13,604 nt of DNA from Phycisphaerae bacterium (GTDB lineage: Bacteria; Planctomycetota; Phycisphaerae; UBA1845; Fen-1342). Both the position numbers and the translations under genes were made by a program. Shown here in pieces: positions 13,254-13,604 of this stretch. The stretch's first letter is position 1; the number at the start of each line of letters is the position of its first letter. Below the pieces are notes generated by a model, which had not been told where the DNA came from, did no database searches, and saw only the letters and a program-made list of their open reading frames with translations. The stretch is taken from positions 1,457 to 15,060 of the forward strand of contig JALHOX010000053.1 of the NCBI GenBank assembly GCA_022842805.1, in the 5' to 3' direction.

Positions 13254-13299
13254 GTAGGGTGGGTAGAGCGCAGCGAAACCCACCTCTTCTCAACCCTAC
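13254..13299. repeat. Nested palindrome of the GTAGGGTGGGT type
   Basis: Outer arms GTAGGGT (13254-13260) and ACCCTAC (13293-13299) and inner arms GGTGGGT (13258-13264) and ACCCACC (13278-13284) are perfect and overlap, giving two alternative hairpins. The interior GAGCGCAGCGA matches a dispersed repeat well known by its translation, VGWVERSETH, which turns up as spurious protein in many genomes. It is therefore a mobile or REP-like intergenic repeat rather than coding DNA. Confidence 0.65.
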
Positions 13300-13438
13300 C
13301 CGCGTAGACTGACACGCCCGTACAGCTTGCACCCCGCGTCACGCATCCACATCGCTTCGCCCTGGGCTGTGCCTACCTTCTTCGATCTGCACGCCCCTCA
13401 GCGACCTCCTGTTACACTTCGCGATCCAAATACCTCAT

Positions 13439-13604
13439 TCAGAGTTGCTCAAATTCTTCCGCTGTATATAAAAACTTCGTGTCTTTCGGCATGCGCTCCC
13501 ACTCTTCGCGATACGCGACGCACCAGGAATCTAAGAGCGCGTAGAACTCGACCGCTGGAATCCGCACATACCGGAACGTATCAGGAACATAAAGGCTGGG
13601 AAGC
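13439..13604 (-). CDS. C-terminal part of a hypothetical protein, truncated by window
   Basis: On the minus strand a frame is open from the right edge (first full codon ending at 13603) to TGA at 13439-13441, giving 54 residues. The peptide has normal protein composition, including RYVRIPAVEFYALLDSWCVA (11-30) and a terminal YTAEEFEQL. It has no repeat character and a lower GC than the window's main genes. The start is outside the window, and its short length kept it from being obvious. The family is not recognised; the aromatic and acidic helix near the end gives no functional clue. Confidence 0.55.
   Translation of the reverse strand, partial: LPSLYVPDTFRYVRIPAVEFYALLDSWCVAYREEWERMPKDTKFLYTAEEFEQL

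Larger units (their letters stand above)
12900..13438. other. 539-bp gene-free stretch packed with palindromic units
   Basis: No frame here looks like a gene: translated frames are low-complexity or repeat-derived on both strands. It holds separate palindromic units, listed individually, with spacers that include a GC-rich run of GGCCC/CCGG words at about 12980-13025 and a short palindrome AACGC-AA-GCGTT at 13033-13044. The word TTCGTAGC occurs at about 13043 and again at 13240. After about 13300 the sequence is unstructured and drops in GC. Confidence 0.65.

Noticed and set aside
13065..13307. 80-codon plus-strand frame ending in the VGWVERSETH motif
   Set aside because: The frame is a translation of several palindromic repeats in a row and not a gene.
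12896..13342. Collagen-like Gly/Pro-rich minus-strand frame after proS
   Set aside because: The Gly-Pro pattern comes from GGCCC/CCGG words and the palindromic repeats, and NPPYL-type ends are typical translations of dispersed repeats.

Overview
The window is high-GC bacterial DNA with strong C/G preference at third codon positions. The combination of a full MurA, a type 3 (archaeal/eukaryotic-like) prolyl-tRNA synthetase, a long Gln-rich membrane-anchored coiled-coil protein, several lineage-type hypothetical proteins and intergenic palindromic repeats best fits a planctomycete (phylum Planctomycetota). That assignment is inference from gene types and style; no rRNA or other marker is present.

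Layout. Positions 2-1795 (+) hold the 3' part of a membrane-anchored Gln-rich coiled-coil protein. Positions 1796-2148 are intergenic and contain a palindromic repeat. Positions 2149-2982 (+) encode an unrecognised protein in locally lower-GC DNA. After a 100-bp spacer with two tight palindromes comes a 410-aa four-CxxC protein (3083-4315, +). Positions 4316-4468 hold two inverted repeats. A small, very basic protein (4469-4843, +) overlaps a three-helix membrane protein (4840-5316, +) by ATGA, followed by a 124-aa hypothetical (5389-5763, +). Convergent to these are murA (5791-7080, -) and, upstream of it on the same strand, a 3-hydroxyisobutyrate-dehydrogenase-family oxidoreductase (7271-8173, -). 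A divergent promoter region with a structured leader drives a cyclopropane-fatty-acid synthase (8381-9517, +) and a closely spaced phosphoribosyltransferase-domain protein (9543-10211, +). A BshB1-like PIG-L deacetylase (10296-11054, -) is convergent to that pair and divergent from proS (11313-12899, +). The last stretch, 12900-13438, contains no convincing gene but has at least five palindromic units. A partial gene on the minus strand runs off the right edge.

Function. The recognisable genes are housekeeping or envelope genes: peptidoglycan precursor synthesis (murA), membrane lipid cyclopropanation (cfa-like), tRNA charging (proS), a deacetylase of the thiol/GlcNAc-conjugate type and a dehydrogenase. 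They do not form one pathway, and strand switches divide them into short transcription units.

I see no CRISPR array, tRNA, rRNA, transposase, phage gene or recognised defence system. The points most worth a second look are active-site substitutions in the CFA synthase (bicarbonate-ligand His to Gln) and in the PIG-L deacetylase (first His of HPDH to Ser), the four-CxxC protein with a possible internal duplication, the mixture of different palindromic repeat families between genes, and -10-like boxes placed immediately before several start codons that lack a Shine-Dalgarno sequence.
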